This document shows positions 24,998 to 32,499 of a DNA stretch of 64,000 nt, one piece after another (the first letter of the stretch is position 1; every line of letters begins with the position of its first letter). The translations under genes were made by a program, and so were the position numbers. The notes beneath the pieces are model-generated. The model had not been told where the DNA came from and made no database searches. It worked only from the letters and a program-made list of their open reading frames with translations. Source of the DNA: Streptomyces sp. NRRL F-6131 (lineage in GTDB: Bacteria > Actinomycetota > Actinomycetes > Streptomycetales > Streptomycetaceae); assembly GCA_000719695.1 (NCBI GenBank), contig JOHN01000017.1, forward strand, positions 124,001 to 188,000, given 5' to 3'.

Positions 24998-25290
24998 GCA
25001 CCAAGACGTACACCCAGTGGTCCGCCCAGGGCCACGTCGACAACGTTGGCACCAACCGGGACGGGAGTCTGAGCATCTACCCGGGCTCGATCACCGGCGA
25101 CTGCTTCACGATCTACCGGCGCGACAACCTGACCGACGAGCAGATGCTGGCGGTCGCGGACCGGGTGTTGGAGGGCGTCAGGCAGTGGCGGGACGCCGTC
25201 GCGACGACGTTCGAGCGGAACCGCACCACGGAGGACGAGCTGGCGGAGGCCCGCGCGGAGATCGCCCGGCTCAAGGGCGGTGCCCTGTGA
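24994..25290 (+). CDS. Hypothetical protein with C-terminal helix
   Basis: 98 residues. N-terminal beta-rich half (VGTNRDGSLSIYPGSITGDC), C-terminal amphipathic helix TTEDELAEARAEIARLKGG likely to self-associate. Overlaps both neighbours by 4 bp. Confidence 0.58.
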   Translation: MSTKTYTQWSAQGHVDNVGTNRDGSLSIYPGSITGDCFTIYRRDNLTDEQMLAVADRVLEGVRQWRDAVATTFERNRTTEDELAEARAEIARLKGGAL

Positions 25291-25724
25291 GCACCGAGAA
25301 CCCCGTCGCGCGCCGCGCGGCCATTCTGATCGGCAACACCACCGGCACGCCGGAGGAGATCGCCGCCGCGCTCGACGCCGCCGGCATGCTCCAGCGGCCC
25401 CCGACCCGCATCACCGGCGCCTACCCGGTGTGGGTGCGGCCGACCGCGCTCGGCATCGCGATTGACGTCCACCCGCTCATCTCCGCCATCGTCCGCGAGC
25501 TGGCCTCGCACGCGGTGGAGAAGCCGGAGGAGGTCACGGAGGAGCTGGTCGCGATCGCGGAGGCGTCCGGCCCGGAGCGGGACGCGCTCGTGCTGGCGCT
25601 GCTGGACCGGCTCGGCGGGACGGACGCGCAGTACGCCGCGCAGGACGCGCGCCGTCTGGCGGAGGCGCTGCTGTCCATCGTCGGCCCGGCGCTCCCGCAG
25701 CAGCGGAACGGGAGGGCGGCCTGA
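25287..25724 (+). CDS. Hypothetical prophage protein
   Basis: 145 residues from GTG 25287. Helical; no motif recognised. Its stop overlaps the next ATG (TGATG). Confidence 0.58.
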   Translation: MSTENPVARRAAILIGNTTGTPEEIAAALDAAGMLQRPPTRITGAYPVWVRPTALGIAIDVHPLISAIVRELASHAVEKPEEVTEELVAIAEASGPERDALVLALLDRLGGTDAQYAAQDARRLAEALLSIVGPALPQQRNGRAA

Positions 25725-26116
25725 TGACCGTGAAGACCGTAAAGGGCGTCGCCGCCGGAATCGACCACGGCACGGCGCGCGGCTACCGCCAGCACATGTA
25801 CCGCGAGGTCCCCTCGTGCGAGGACTGCCGTCGCGCCTACCGGGAGTCCGAGGCCACGAAGAAGCCGCGGGGCAACCGCCAGACGCAGTCCTGGAACGGC
25901 GGCATGGTCGGCGAGTCCCGCGCGTCCGTGGCCGTGTCGGCGACACCGGCGCGCTGCACGGAACCGAAGTGCGGCGGCGCGGCGGCCAGCGTGCCGAACA
26001 GCTGGGTCACCGCGGTGGTCGGCGGCGTGATGCGCCGGTACTGCCGCAGCTGGTGCGCGGTGTACGCGGAGGCGCTGTTCGACGTCCGCTCGATCGGTCA
26101 GACGGAGGTGGCGTGA
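25724..26116 (+). CDS. Protein with HGT-GY-H-C-C module, unknown function
   Basis: 130 residues. Residues 15-35 follow H-G-T-x2-G-Y-x2-H-x7-C-x2-C (HGTARGYRQH, CEDC), a probable metal-binding module that also occurs twice in the prophage WhiB-like protein. Four more Cys follow (CTEPKCGG, RRYCRSWC), so two metal sites are possible. May bind nucleic acid; no direct evidence. Confidence 0.65.
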   Translation: MTVKTVKGVAAGIDHGTARGYRQHMYREVPSCEDCRRAYRESEATKKPRGNRQTQSWNGGMVGESRASVAVSATPARCTEPKCGGAAASVPNSWVTAVVGGVMRRYCRSWCAVYAEALFDVRSIGQTEVA

Positions 26117-26451
26117 TGCCGTGGATCTCCCGCCGTACGGCCGCTGAGACCGCTGCCGCCATGACCCGCCTGCGCGACCAGGTCGCCGAGCTGCGGGCTG
26201 ACGTCGCCGAGCAGGGTCGCGCGAACGGCAGGCTCGCCCGGCACGCGGGCGCCGCCGAGGCGTCTCTCACGGTCGAGGCCGCCGCGCTCCGGTCCGCGCA
26301 CGCCGCCACCCTGGAGCGGTGCCGCAGGCTGGAACAGCTGGTGGACACGTACCGCACCGCGAACCGCGGGTTGACCTCCCAGTTGGAGCACGCGCTCGGC
26401 TACACCGCCGAGGAGATCGCGATGCTCGACGCGGGGGTGAGCACGCGGTGA
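26116..26451 (+). CDS. Coiled-coil protein, unknown function
   Basis: 111 residues, mostly heptad-repeat helix (MTRLRDQVAELRADVAEQGR onward), Ala/Arg-rich. Co-transcribed with the nuclease gene that follows. Confidence 0.58.
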   Translation: MPWISRRTAAETAAAMTRLRDQVAELRADVAEQGRANGRLARHAGAAEASLTVEAAALRSAHAATLERCRRLEQLVDTYRTANRGLTSQLEHALGYTAEEIAMLDAGVSTR

Positions 26452-27365
26452 CCATGACCGAGCTGCCGGGGCCGAGCGCCCCGGCCGCCGGGCGGCGCCG
26501 GAAGACCACCCCGCAGCCCACCGGACCGGACCGCATCCCGCGGCCGTCCGCCGGCTGGTATCGGGACAAGGTCACCGGCGCGAAGTACCGGCGCGTCACC
26601 ACGATCCTCAACTTGGGCGGGACCAAGGGCGAAGTCCTCTCCCGCTGGGCCGCTGGCGTCGTCGCCGACGCCGCGTTCGCCAACCTCCCCCAGCTCGTTG
26701 CTTCCTCGCTCCGCCCGGACGAGCGCGCCGAGAAGCGGGACTGGCTTTCCCGGGCCGCGCTCCGCAAGCGCGACGAGCGGGCCGACATCGGCTCTGCGGT
26801 GCACCGCATCATCGAGGCGCACGTCCTCGGCCAGCCGGTCCCGGCCGGTCTGGTCGAGGACCCCGAGATGGCTCCGTACCTGCGGCACTTCACGCGGTTC
26901 GTCAAGGAGTGGCAGGTCACGTTCGAGGCGTCCGAGATGGTCGTCGGCAGCCCCGAGTTCGGGTACGCCGGCACCCTCGACTACCTCCTGCACTCACCGC
27001 TGATCGAGGCCTCGCTCGGCGTCCCGGCCGGCACCGTGCTGATCGGGGACACCAAGACCGGGGGCGAGCTGGACGTCAAGGGCGTGTACCCCGAGGCCGC
27101 GCTCCAGATGGCCGCGTACCGCCGGGCGGAGATCGCGTGGCTGCGCGACGGCAGCACCGTGCCGATGCCCGCCGTGCACTCGACCGGCGTGGTTCTGCAC
27201 CTGCGCCCGGAGGGCTACCGGCTCATCCCCGTGGTCTGCGACGACCAGGTGTTCGCCGCGTTCCGCATCACCCAGCAGGCCGCCGAGTGGGTGTCCGGCC
27301 TGTCCAAGACCGTCGTCGGCGAGGCCCTGAGCCTGCCGGCCCGCACCGAGGGGAAGGCCGCCTGA
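26448..27365 (+). CDS. PD-(D/E)XK nuclease (RecB/Cas4-like exonuclease)
   Basis: 305 residues. Nuclease core order: IGSAVHRIIEAHVLG (His119), GYAGTLDYLL (Asp178), VLIGDTKTGG (Asp201-x-Lys203) and ALQMAAYRRAE (Gln220 and Tyr224), the motif order of phage RecB-like exonucleases. Likely resects phage DNA ends. It lies directly before a Gp3-like protein, a position where phages often pair an exonuclease with an annealing protein, so a recombination pair is plausible. GTG 26448 overlaps the previous stop; ATG 26454 is an alternative start. Confidence 0.82.
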   Translation: MTMTELPGPSAPAAGRRRKTTPQPTGPDRIPRPSAGWYRDKVTGAKYRRVTTILNLGGTKGEVLSRWAAGVVADAAFANLPQLVASSLRPDERAEKRDWLSRAALRKRDERADIGSAVHRIIEAHVLGQPVPAGLVEDPEMAPYLRHFTRFVKEWQVTFEASEMVVGSPEFGYAGTLDYLLHSPLIEASLGVPAGTVLIGDTKTGGELDVKGVYPEAALQMAAYRRAEIAWLRDGSTVPMPAVHSTGVVLHLRPEGYRLIPVVCDDQVFAAFRITQQAAEWVSGLSKTVVGEALSLPARTEGKAA

Positions 27366-28462
27366 TGCCCATCCTGGACCTCCAGCGCCGCATGCGGCAG
27401 CTCGGCGAGATCCGCATCGGCCACGCCGTCGACACCGGCCGCGTGACCAAGTACGGCAAGAGAATCGTGCGCCCCGTGAAGCTCGACGCGTTCCGCTTCA
27501 CCTCCCCGTCCCGCCCGATCCTGGAGCAGGTCGCCGCCCTGTACGGCGGAACCGTGCAGCCGTGGACCCCCGCGAACGGCGGCCCGTCGGAGTTCGAGGT
27601 GTTCTCGACCACCGACAGGCTCCCGGTCCTCGTCCCGCCGCGCGACTCCGTGTCGCAGTGGTACGAGCTGTACCAGGGATCGAAGTGCGTGCGCCGCTGC
27701 GACGGGCAGACCGAGCAGAAGTCCGACCGTCCGTGCATGTGCGACCCCGTCAAGCGGGACTGCTCGATCACCACCCGGGTCAACGTGATGCTCCGCGACC
27801 TGCCCGCGCTCGGGCAGTGGCTGCTCGTCTCCAAGGGCTACCACGCCGCGGTCGAGCTGCCGCCGGCCGCTGAACTCCTGTCTCAGGTCGGCGGGTACGT
27901 GGCCGGGTGGCTCGGCATGGAGGCCAAGACCGCAGTCAACGAGGACGGCACCCACCACTTCATGGTGCCGACGCTCGACGTCGAGATCACCCCGACCGAG
28001 CTCATGTCCGGCCAGATCCGCGGCGTGCCCGCCGAGGTGACGTCGGCGGGCCCTCAGCGGGCCGCGATCGAGGCGGCCCCGGCCGCGCCGGTGCCGGACT
28101 ACGCGGCGCTGGCGAAACTCTCCCGGAACGCGGGCGCGGTGCGGGACATCTGGAAGACCGCGGCCGGCAAGGGGCACATGACGCCCGAGCTGTCCGCCCA
28201 GTTGACGGAGATCGCGGGCCGCTTCTCCGCCCCGGCGGAGGCCGAGGAGCCCGAGGACGAGGTCATCGATCCGGAGATCGTGGACGACCAGGACCCGACC
28301 GAGGTGTGGTTCCAGATCATGGCCGCCGCCGGCGCCCGGAGTTGGACCACCGACGCCACCGAGCAGGCGTTCGCCGAGCGCAACGGCGGCACGATGCCAG
28401 GCTCGGCCAGCGCCGCCGAGCTGCGGACCTTCCTGGCGTGGCTCAAGGGCGGTGCCCAGTGA
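27365..28462 (+). CDS. PhiC31 Gp3-like protein (recombination-directionality-factor family)
   Basis: 365 residues. The N-terminal 160 residues match the Gp3 family: MPILDLQRRMRQLGEIRIGH, then FRFTSPSRPILEQVAALYGG, SQWYELYQGSKCVRRCDG, and a Cys cluster (108, 112, 124, 126, 133) likely to bind Zn. The C-terminal part is Ala/Glu-rich with an acidic linker and a helical end. In phiC31, Gp3 directs the serine integrase toward excision. Here the integrase is a tyrosine recombinase, so this protein probably has a replication or recombination role instead. Paired with the upstream nuclease by a TGATG overlap. Confidence 0.78.
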   Translation: MPILDLQRRMRQLGEIRIGHAVDTGRVTKYGKRIVRPVKLDAFRFTSPSRPILEQVAALYGGTVQPWTPANGGPSEFEVFSTTDRLPVLVPPRDSVSQWYELYQGSKCVRRCDGQTEQKSDRPCMCDPVKRDCSITTRVNVMLRDLPALGQWLLVSKGYHAAVELPPAAELLSQVGGYVAGWLGMEAKTAVNEDGTHHFMVPTLDVEITPTELMSGQIRGVPAEVTSAGPQRAAIEAAPAAPVPDYAALAKLSRNAGAVRDIWKTAAGKGHMTPELSAQLTEIAGRFSAPAEAEEPEDEVIDPEIVDDQDPTEVWFQIMAAAGARSWTTDATEQAFAERNGGTMPGSASAAELRTFLAWLKGGAQ

Positions 28463-28998
28463 GCCCGATGCCCCGGCCAATCCCGGCCGGTTCCCGGTTC
28501 GGCCGGCTGGTCGTGGTCATCGACCGTCAGCCCGGCGAGCGCCTCGCGACGGTCCGCTGCGACTGCGGAACCGAGCGGCAGGTCGACTTCCGCCTCCTCG
28601 GGACGAGCACCCGATCGTGCGGGTGCTTTCGGGTCGAGGTGACCACCCAGCGCAGCACCCGGCACGGTCACGCGGGCACCCCCATCTACATGTCGTGGGC
28701 GGACATGGTCGCCCGCTGCACCCGTACCACCCACCCCCGCTACCACGACTACGGCGGCCGAGGCATCACCATCTGCGAGCGCTGGCGCGACTTCGCCAAC
28801 TTCCTCGCCGACATGGGCGAGCGGCCCGAGGGCATGACCCTCGACCGAATCAACAACGACGGCGGCTACGAGCCGGACAACTGCCGGTGGGCCGACTGGT
28901 CCACGCAGGCCAGGAACCGCCGGCCGTCCGCGTACGCGGGCAGTGTGCGCGACGCCGTCACCGGTCGGTTCATCTCGAAGGCGAGGGAGGCCGCGTGA
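28459..28998 (+). CDS. HNH/AP2-type DNA-binding protein
   Basis: 179 residues. An N-terminal Cys pair region (VRCDCGTERQVDFR ... SCGCF) is typical of phage HNH-AP2 proteins. A core YHDYGGRGITICERWRDFAN leads to MTLDRINNDGGYEPDNCRWA, which contains the HNH-like Asp-Arg-Ile-Asn-Asn and Asn-Cys-Arg-Trp. The C-terminus is basic (VTGRFISKAREAA). Could be a homing endonuclease: it lies between two replication genes but does not interrupt either. Confidence 0.75.
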   Translation: MSPMPRPIPAGSRFGRLVVVIDRQPGERLATVRCDCGTERQVDFRLLGTSTRSCGCFRVEVTTQRSTRHGHAGTPIYMSWADMVARCTRTTHPRYHDYGGRGITICERWRDFANFLADMGERPEGMTLDRINNDGGYEPDNCRWADWSTQARNRRPSAYAGSVRDAVTGRFISKAREAA

Positions 28999-29714
28999 GC
29001 TGGCACTTGGGTCGCATGTGTGCGTTCGATACGGAGACGAGTGGCGTGGACGTCGAGGCCGACCGCATCGTGACCGCCGCGGTGCTGCTCGTCGGCGGCG
29101 GTCGGCCGACCGAGACGCACACCTGGCTCGCCGATCCCGGGGTCGACATCCCGGAGCCCGCGAGCGCGGTGCACGGCATCACCACCGAGCGGGCCCGGGC
29201 GGAGGGGCGGCCGGCGGCCGAGGTCGTCGAGCAGGTGTCCGCGTTGCTGGCCGAGCAGGTCGCCGCCCGGGTCCCGATCGTGGCGATGAACGCCCGGTTC
29301 GACTTCACCATCCTGGACCGTGAGTTGGGCCGGCACGGGCTGCCGCCGCTGGTCGAGCAGGCCGGCGAAGTCGAGCCGCTTGTCCTGGACCCGCTCGTCA
29401 TGGACAAGCGGGCCGAGCGCTTCCGGCGGGGCAAGCGCCGTCTGGTCGACCTCGCCCAGGTCTACGACGTCCAGCTCGGCGACGACGCGCACGACGCCGG
29501 GGCCGACGCCCTCGCCGCCGCGCGCATCGTCTACAAGCTCGCGGCCCGGTACCCGGCGCTGCAGACCACCGAGCTGGAGCGGCTGCACCAGATGCAGGTG
29601 GCGTGGGCGCGCGAGCAGGCGATCGACCTGCAGGAGTACCTGCGCCGCAAGGACCCGGCCACCGTGGTCGAGCAGGCCTGGCCGCTCGTCCCTCGCCCGC
29701 GGGCCGGTGCGTGA
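28995..29714 (+). CDS. DnaQ-like 3'-5' exonuclease (DEDDh)
   Basis: 239 residues. Catalytic residues are visible: Asp12 and Glu14 in CAFDTETSG, Asp103 in NARFDFTIL, and His166 and Asp171 in DAHDAGADALAAARI. VHGITTERAR (59-68) is the usual DnaQ/Pol III epsilon feature. Likely trims 3' ends in phage replication or repair. No polymerase gene is seen in the window. Confidence 0.88.
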   Translation: MSWHLGRMCAFDTETSGVDVEADRIVTAAVLLVGGGRPTETHTWLADPGVDIPEPASAVHGITTERARAEGRPAAEVVEQVSALLAEQVAARVPIVAMNARFDFTILDRELGRHGLPPLVEQAGEVEPLVLDPLVMDKRAERFRRGKRRLVDLAQVYDVQLGDDAHDAGADALAAARIVYKLAARYPALQTTELERLHQMQVAWAREQAIDLQEYLRRKDPATVVEQAWPLVPRPRAGA

Positions 29715-30358
29715 TGACTGCCACCCAGCTCGCTCTCACCGCTGTTCTCGACCGGCTCGCCGCCGCGCTGCCCGTCGTCCCCGTCCCGGCTCCGACCGGG
29801 GCGGGGACCCCCAGCCCGACGCCGCTCGTCATCGGCCTCGACGTCTCCCTCTCCTGCACCGGCGTGGCCAGCCGCGGCTGGGCGGAGGCGATCCGCTCCG
29901 GCCGGCGCGACGGGCACGAGCGGCTCGCCCACCAGCTCCACGAGATGCAGTCGTACTACCGGCACGCCGAGCTGGTCGTCATCGAGGGCCCGGCGTTCAG
30001 CCGCGCGATGCAGCGCGGGCACGACGAGCTGGCCGCGATCCGGTGGATGGCCCGCCACGACCTGTGGAAGCGCGGCATCCCGTACGCCGTCGTCCCGCCG
30101 GACAACCGCACCATCTACGCGACCGGCCGGGCCCGGTGGGCCGGGGAGACCCCGGCGCAGGTCAAGGGCCGCGTCCGGGACGCCGTCCAGCAGCGGTACG
30201 GCGTCACCTGCGCCGGGCCGGGCCGCTACGACCAGGCGGACGCGCTGATCCTCGCCGAGATGGGCCTCGCCCACCTCGGGCACCCCGGGGCCGTGCTGCC
30301 CCCCACCCACACCCGCGCCCTCGGTGGCGTGGCCTGGCCCGAGAGGACCGACGCATGA
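29714..30358 (+). CDS. RuvC-like Holliday-junction resolvase
   Basis: 214 residues. RNase H-like fold with acidic residues in RuvC order: Asp43 in VIGLDVSLSCTGVA, Glu91 in LVVIEGPAF, Asp173 and Asp176 in RYDQADALILAEMG. The N-terminus before the fold is Pro/Ala-rich. Likely resolves branched phage DNA before packaging. Confidence 0.82.
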   Translation: MTATQLALTAVLDRLAAALPVVPVPAPTGAGTPSPTPLVIGLDVSLSCTGVASRGWAEAIRSGRRDGHERLAHQLHEMQSYYRHAELVVIEGPAFSRAMQRGHDELAAIRWMARHDLWKRGIPYAVVPPDNRTIYATGRARWAGETPAQVKGRVRDAVQQRYGVTCAGPGRYDQADALILAEMGLAHLGHPGAVLPPTHTRALGGVAWPERTDA

Positions 30359-30879
30359 TCCCCGCCACCACCACGCCGCTTCCTTGCACCACGGCGCCCG
30401 GCCTGTTCTTCGCCCCCGACCACGAGCGCGGCCCCGACCGCAACACCCGCGTCTACCTCGCGCGTCAGCTCTGCAACACCTGCCCCATCATCGACGCATG
30501 CCGCACCGAGCCCCGCACCGGCGAGCAGGGCGTGTGGGGCGGCCTCGACGAACACGACCGCGCCAAGGCCACCGGCACCCGGGTCCGCCACGACCGACCG
30601 ATCCGGGCCCGGGTCCCGGCCAAGTGCGGCACCACCGCGGGCGCCGCCAAGCACCGCCGTTTGAAGCAGCGCGTCTGCGAGTACTGCCTGGCCGCCGAAC
30701 GCGAGGCCGGAGCCGCCGCCCGCGCCCGCCGCGCCGCCCGAGCCCCCGAGCACGGCACCCGCGGCGGCTACCAGCGGCACCGCAAGCTCGGCGAGACCGC
30801 GTGCGACCCCTGCCGGCAGGCCAACGCGGACGCGGACCGCCGGCTGCGGACCACCGGCACCACCCGGGCCGCCGCGTGA
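30355..30879 (+). CDS. WhiB-like protein fused to two Cys/His modules
   Basis: 174 residues. The Wbl domain (1-70) has the four iron-sulfur ligands Cys11, Cys40, Cys43 and Cys49 (LCNTCPIIDAC) and the turn GVWGG (59-63). Two copies of a second element follow: Cys91-Cys111 (CGTTAGAAKH, CEYC) and His133-Cys153 (HGTRGGYQRH, CDPC), both fitting [HC]-G-T-x2-G-[YA]-x2-H-x7-C-x2-C, joined by a basic Ala/Arg linker. Wbl proteins act with sigma factor to control transcription; the mycobacteriophage TM4 Wbl blocks septation and superinfection. A regulatory role during infection is likely; the tandem modules are unusual. Confidence 0.82.
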   Translation: MIPATTTPLPCTTAPGLFFAPDHERGPDRNTRVYLARQLCNTCPIIDACRTEPRTGEQGVWGGLDEHDRAKATGTRVRHDRPIRARVPAKCGTTAGAAKHRRLKQRVCEYCLAAEREAGAAARARRAARAPEHGTRGGYQRHRKLGETACDPCRQANADADRRLRTTGTTRAAA

Positions 30880-31070
30880 CCAGCGGCTGGATCGGCGGCC
30901 TCGCCATCCGCACCGGCCCCGGCCCGCCCACCGCCGACTACCTGTGCACCCACTGCTGGTACCACCAGCGGCTCACCGGCCGTGAGCGCATCGAGCACGG
31001 CGCCCGTGATCTCCCCATCGCCCACCGGGCCGTCTGCCCGGCACTCCACCCCCAGAAAGGCACCCCATGA
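30876..31070 (+). CDS. Small Cys/His protein
   Basis: 64 residues; YLCTHCWYHQRLTG plus later His and Cys residues suggest one zinc site. Possibly a transcription or nucleic-acid accessory factor; unknown. GTGA overlap with the WhiB-like gene. Confidence 0.58.
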   Translation: MTSGWIGGLAIRTGPGPPTADYLCTHCWYHQRLTGRERIEHGARDLPIAHRAVCPALHPQKGTP

Positions 31071-31414
31071 CCGAGCAGCACGGCGACTTCGCCGCCTTCC
31101 TCGTCAGCCACCTCGGCGGCCGCGTCATCGAGGAGATCAGCACCGAGTTCCACCAGCTCATCGCCGCCGTCACCGAGCACGGCAAGAAGGGCTCCCTCGC
31201 CATCGTCGTCACCGTCGAACCGCCCAAGGGCCACATCGACGGCGGCCCCCTCGCCATCTCCATCGACAGCACCCTCAAGGCCCCCAAGGCCAGCGCCCCG
31301 CCCGCCATCTACTTCGTCGACGCCGACGGCAACGCCACCCGCAACGACCCCCGCCAGATCGCCCTCGACTTCCGCACCGCCCCCGCCACCACCGACTTCA
31401 AGGACGCCAACTGA
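31067..31414 (+). CDS. Hypothetical prophage protein
   Basis: 115 residues. Helical N-terminus, then a beta-rich domain (SLAIVVTVEPPKGHIDGGPL). Immediately precedes a DUF2303 gene with a TGATG overlap, so they probably work together. Confidence 0.62.
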   Translation: MTEQHGDFAAFLVSHLGGRVIEEISTEFHQLIAAVTEHGKKGSLAIVVTVEPPKGHIDGGPLAISIDSTLKAPKASAPPAIYFVDADGNATRNDPRQIALDFRTAPATTDFKDAN

Positions 31415-32235
31415 TGAACACCGACAACCTTCAGGCCGTCATCGACACCGCCCTGCGGTCCGCCGAACCCGCCGAGCTGGCGACCGGCCGGGTCTACGCC
31501 TGGCTCACCCCGGGCGGCGGCGTGCAGAAGATCGACCTCACCGGCGACGACTACCGAGACACCCCGGCGCGGAAGTCCGGCATCACCACCCTTCGCGACG
31601 TCGGCAGCTTCCTCGCCTACCACGCCAAGCACTCCGACGACGCGACCGAGGTCTACGCCGACGCCGAGGCCCTCACCATCACGTCCGTCCTCGACGCGCA
31701 CACCGGCGACACCGCGCGCTGGGGCAGGCACCGGGCCGTCCTCGCCCTGCGCACGACGAAGGCGTGGACGGAGTGGCTCGCCAGCAGCGGCCGGCTCATG
31801 GACCAGGAAACCTTCGCCAACTTCCTCGAGGACCACCTGCCGGACCTGCTGGAGCCGGACGCCGCCACCATGCTGGAGATCGCGCAGTCCATCCAGGCCG
31901 CCACGAAGGCGAACTTCCAGTCCGGCACCCGCCTCACCTCCGGCGAGCGACGCCTGGTCTACACCGAGGAGACCACCGCCAAGGCCGGGCAGCGCGGCGA
32001 GCTGACCATCCCCGAGACGTTCGTGATCGGCCTCAAGCCGTTCGAGGGCGCCGACGGGTACCGGCTCACCGCCCGGTTCCGGTACCGGATCAACGGCGGA
32101 AATCTGCAGCTCGGCTACAAGCTGGAACGGCCGGAGGACGTGCAGCAGTCCGCGTTCGCCGACGTGCTGGCGGCCGTCACGGCCGCGGTCGAACAGCCGG
32201 TCATGAACGGGTCCCCGGCCCGGACCGGCAGCTGA
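31414..32235 (+). CDS. DUF2303 (YfdQ-like) protein
   Basis: 273 residues matching phage DUF2303 proteins: TTLRDVGSFLAYHAKHSDDA near the N-terminus, WTEWLASSGRLMDQETFANF and FEDH-like LEDHLPDL in the middle, and a C-terminal beta domain with FEGADGYRLTARFRYRING. The family sits in phage recombination/replication clusters; its activity is not established. Confidence 0.78.
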   Translation: MNTDNLQAVIDTALRSAEPAELATGRVYAWLTPGGGVQKIDLTGDDYRDTPARKSGITTLRDVGSFLAYHAKHSDDATEVYADAEALTITSVLDAHTGDTARWGRHRAVLALRTTKAWTEWLASSGRLMDQETFANFLEDHLPDLLEPDAATMLEIAQSIQAATKANFQSGTRLTSGERRLVYTEETTAKAGQRGELTIPETFVIGLKPFEGADGYRLTARFRYRINGGNLQLGYKLERPEDVQQSAFADVLAAVTAAVEQPVMNGSPARTGS

Positions 32236-32492
32236 TGAGCAGGCCCCGCACCGCGACGCGCGCACCCTGCCCGCGGTGCGGGGCCACCACCCTCATCACC
32301 CCCGACGGCCGCGCGCTCGACCCCGACCCGCACCCGCTCGCCATCCACCTCCCGGACGGCGGCCGGCTCGACGCCGAGCAGGCGCTACCGATCGTCCTCG
32401 GCACGGTCCCGCCCCGCGCGCACCACCCGCACCGCCCCGGCCCCTACGGCTGCAACCCGCCCGCCCCGGCCGAGCAGCCGACCCTGTTCTAG
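32235..32492 (+). CDS. Small zinc-ribbon protein
   Basis: 85 residues; APCPRCGATTLITPDG near the N-terminus and a C-terminal CNPPAP. Similar one-ribbon proteins sit before phage replicase genes. Function unknown. Confidence 0.6.
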   Translation: MSRPRTATRAPCPRCGATTLITPDGRALDPDPHPLAIHLPDGGRLDAEQALPIVLGTVPPRAHHPHRPGPYGCNPPAPAEQPTLF

Positions 32493-32499
32493 GAGCACC

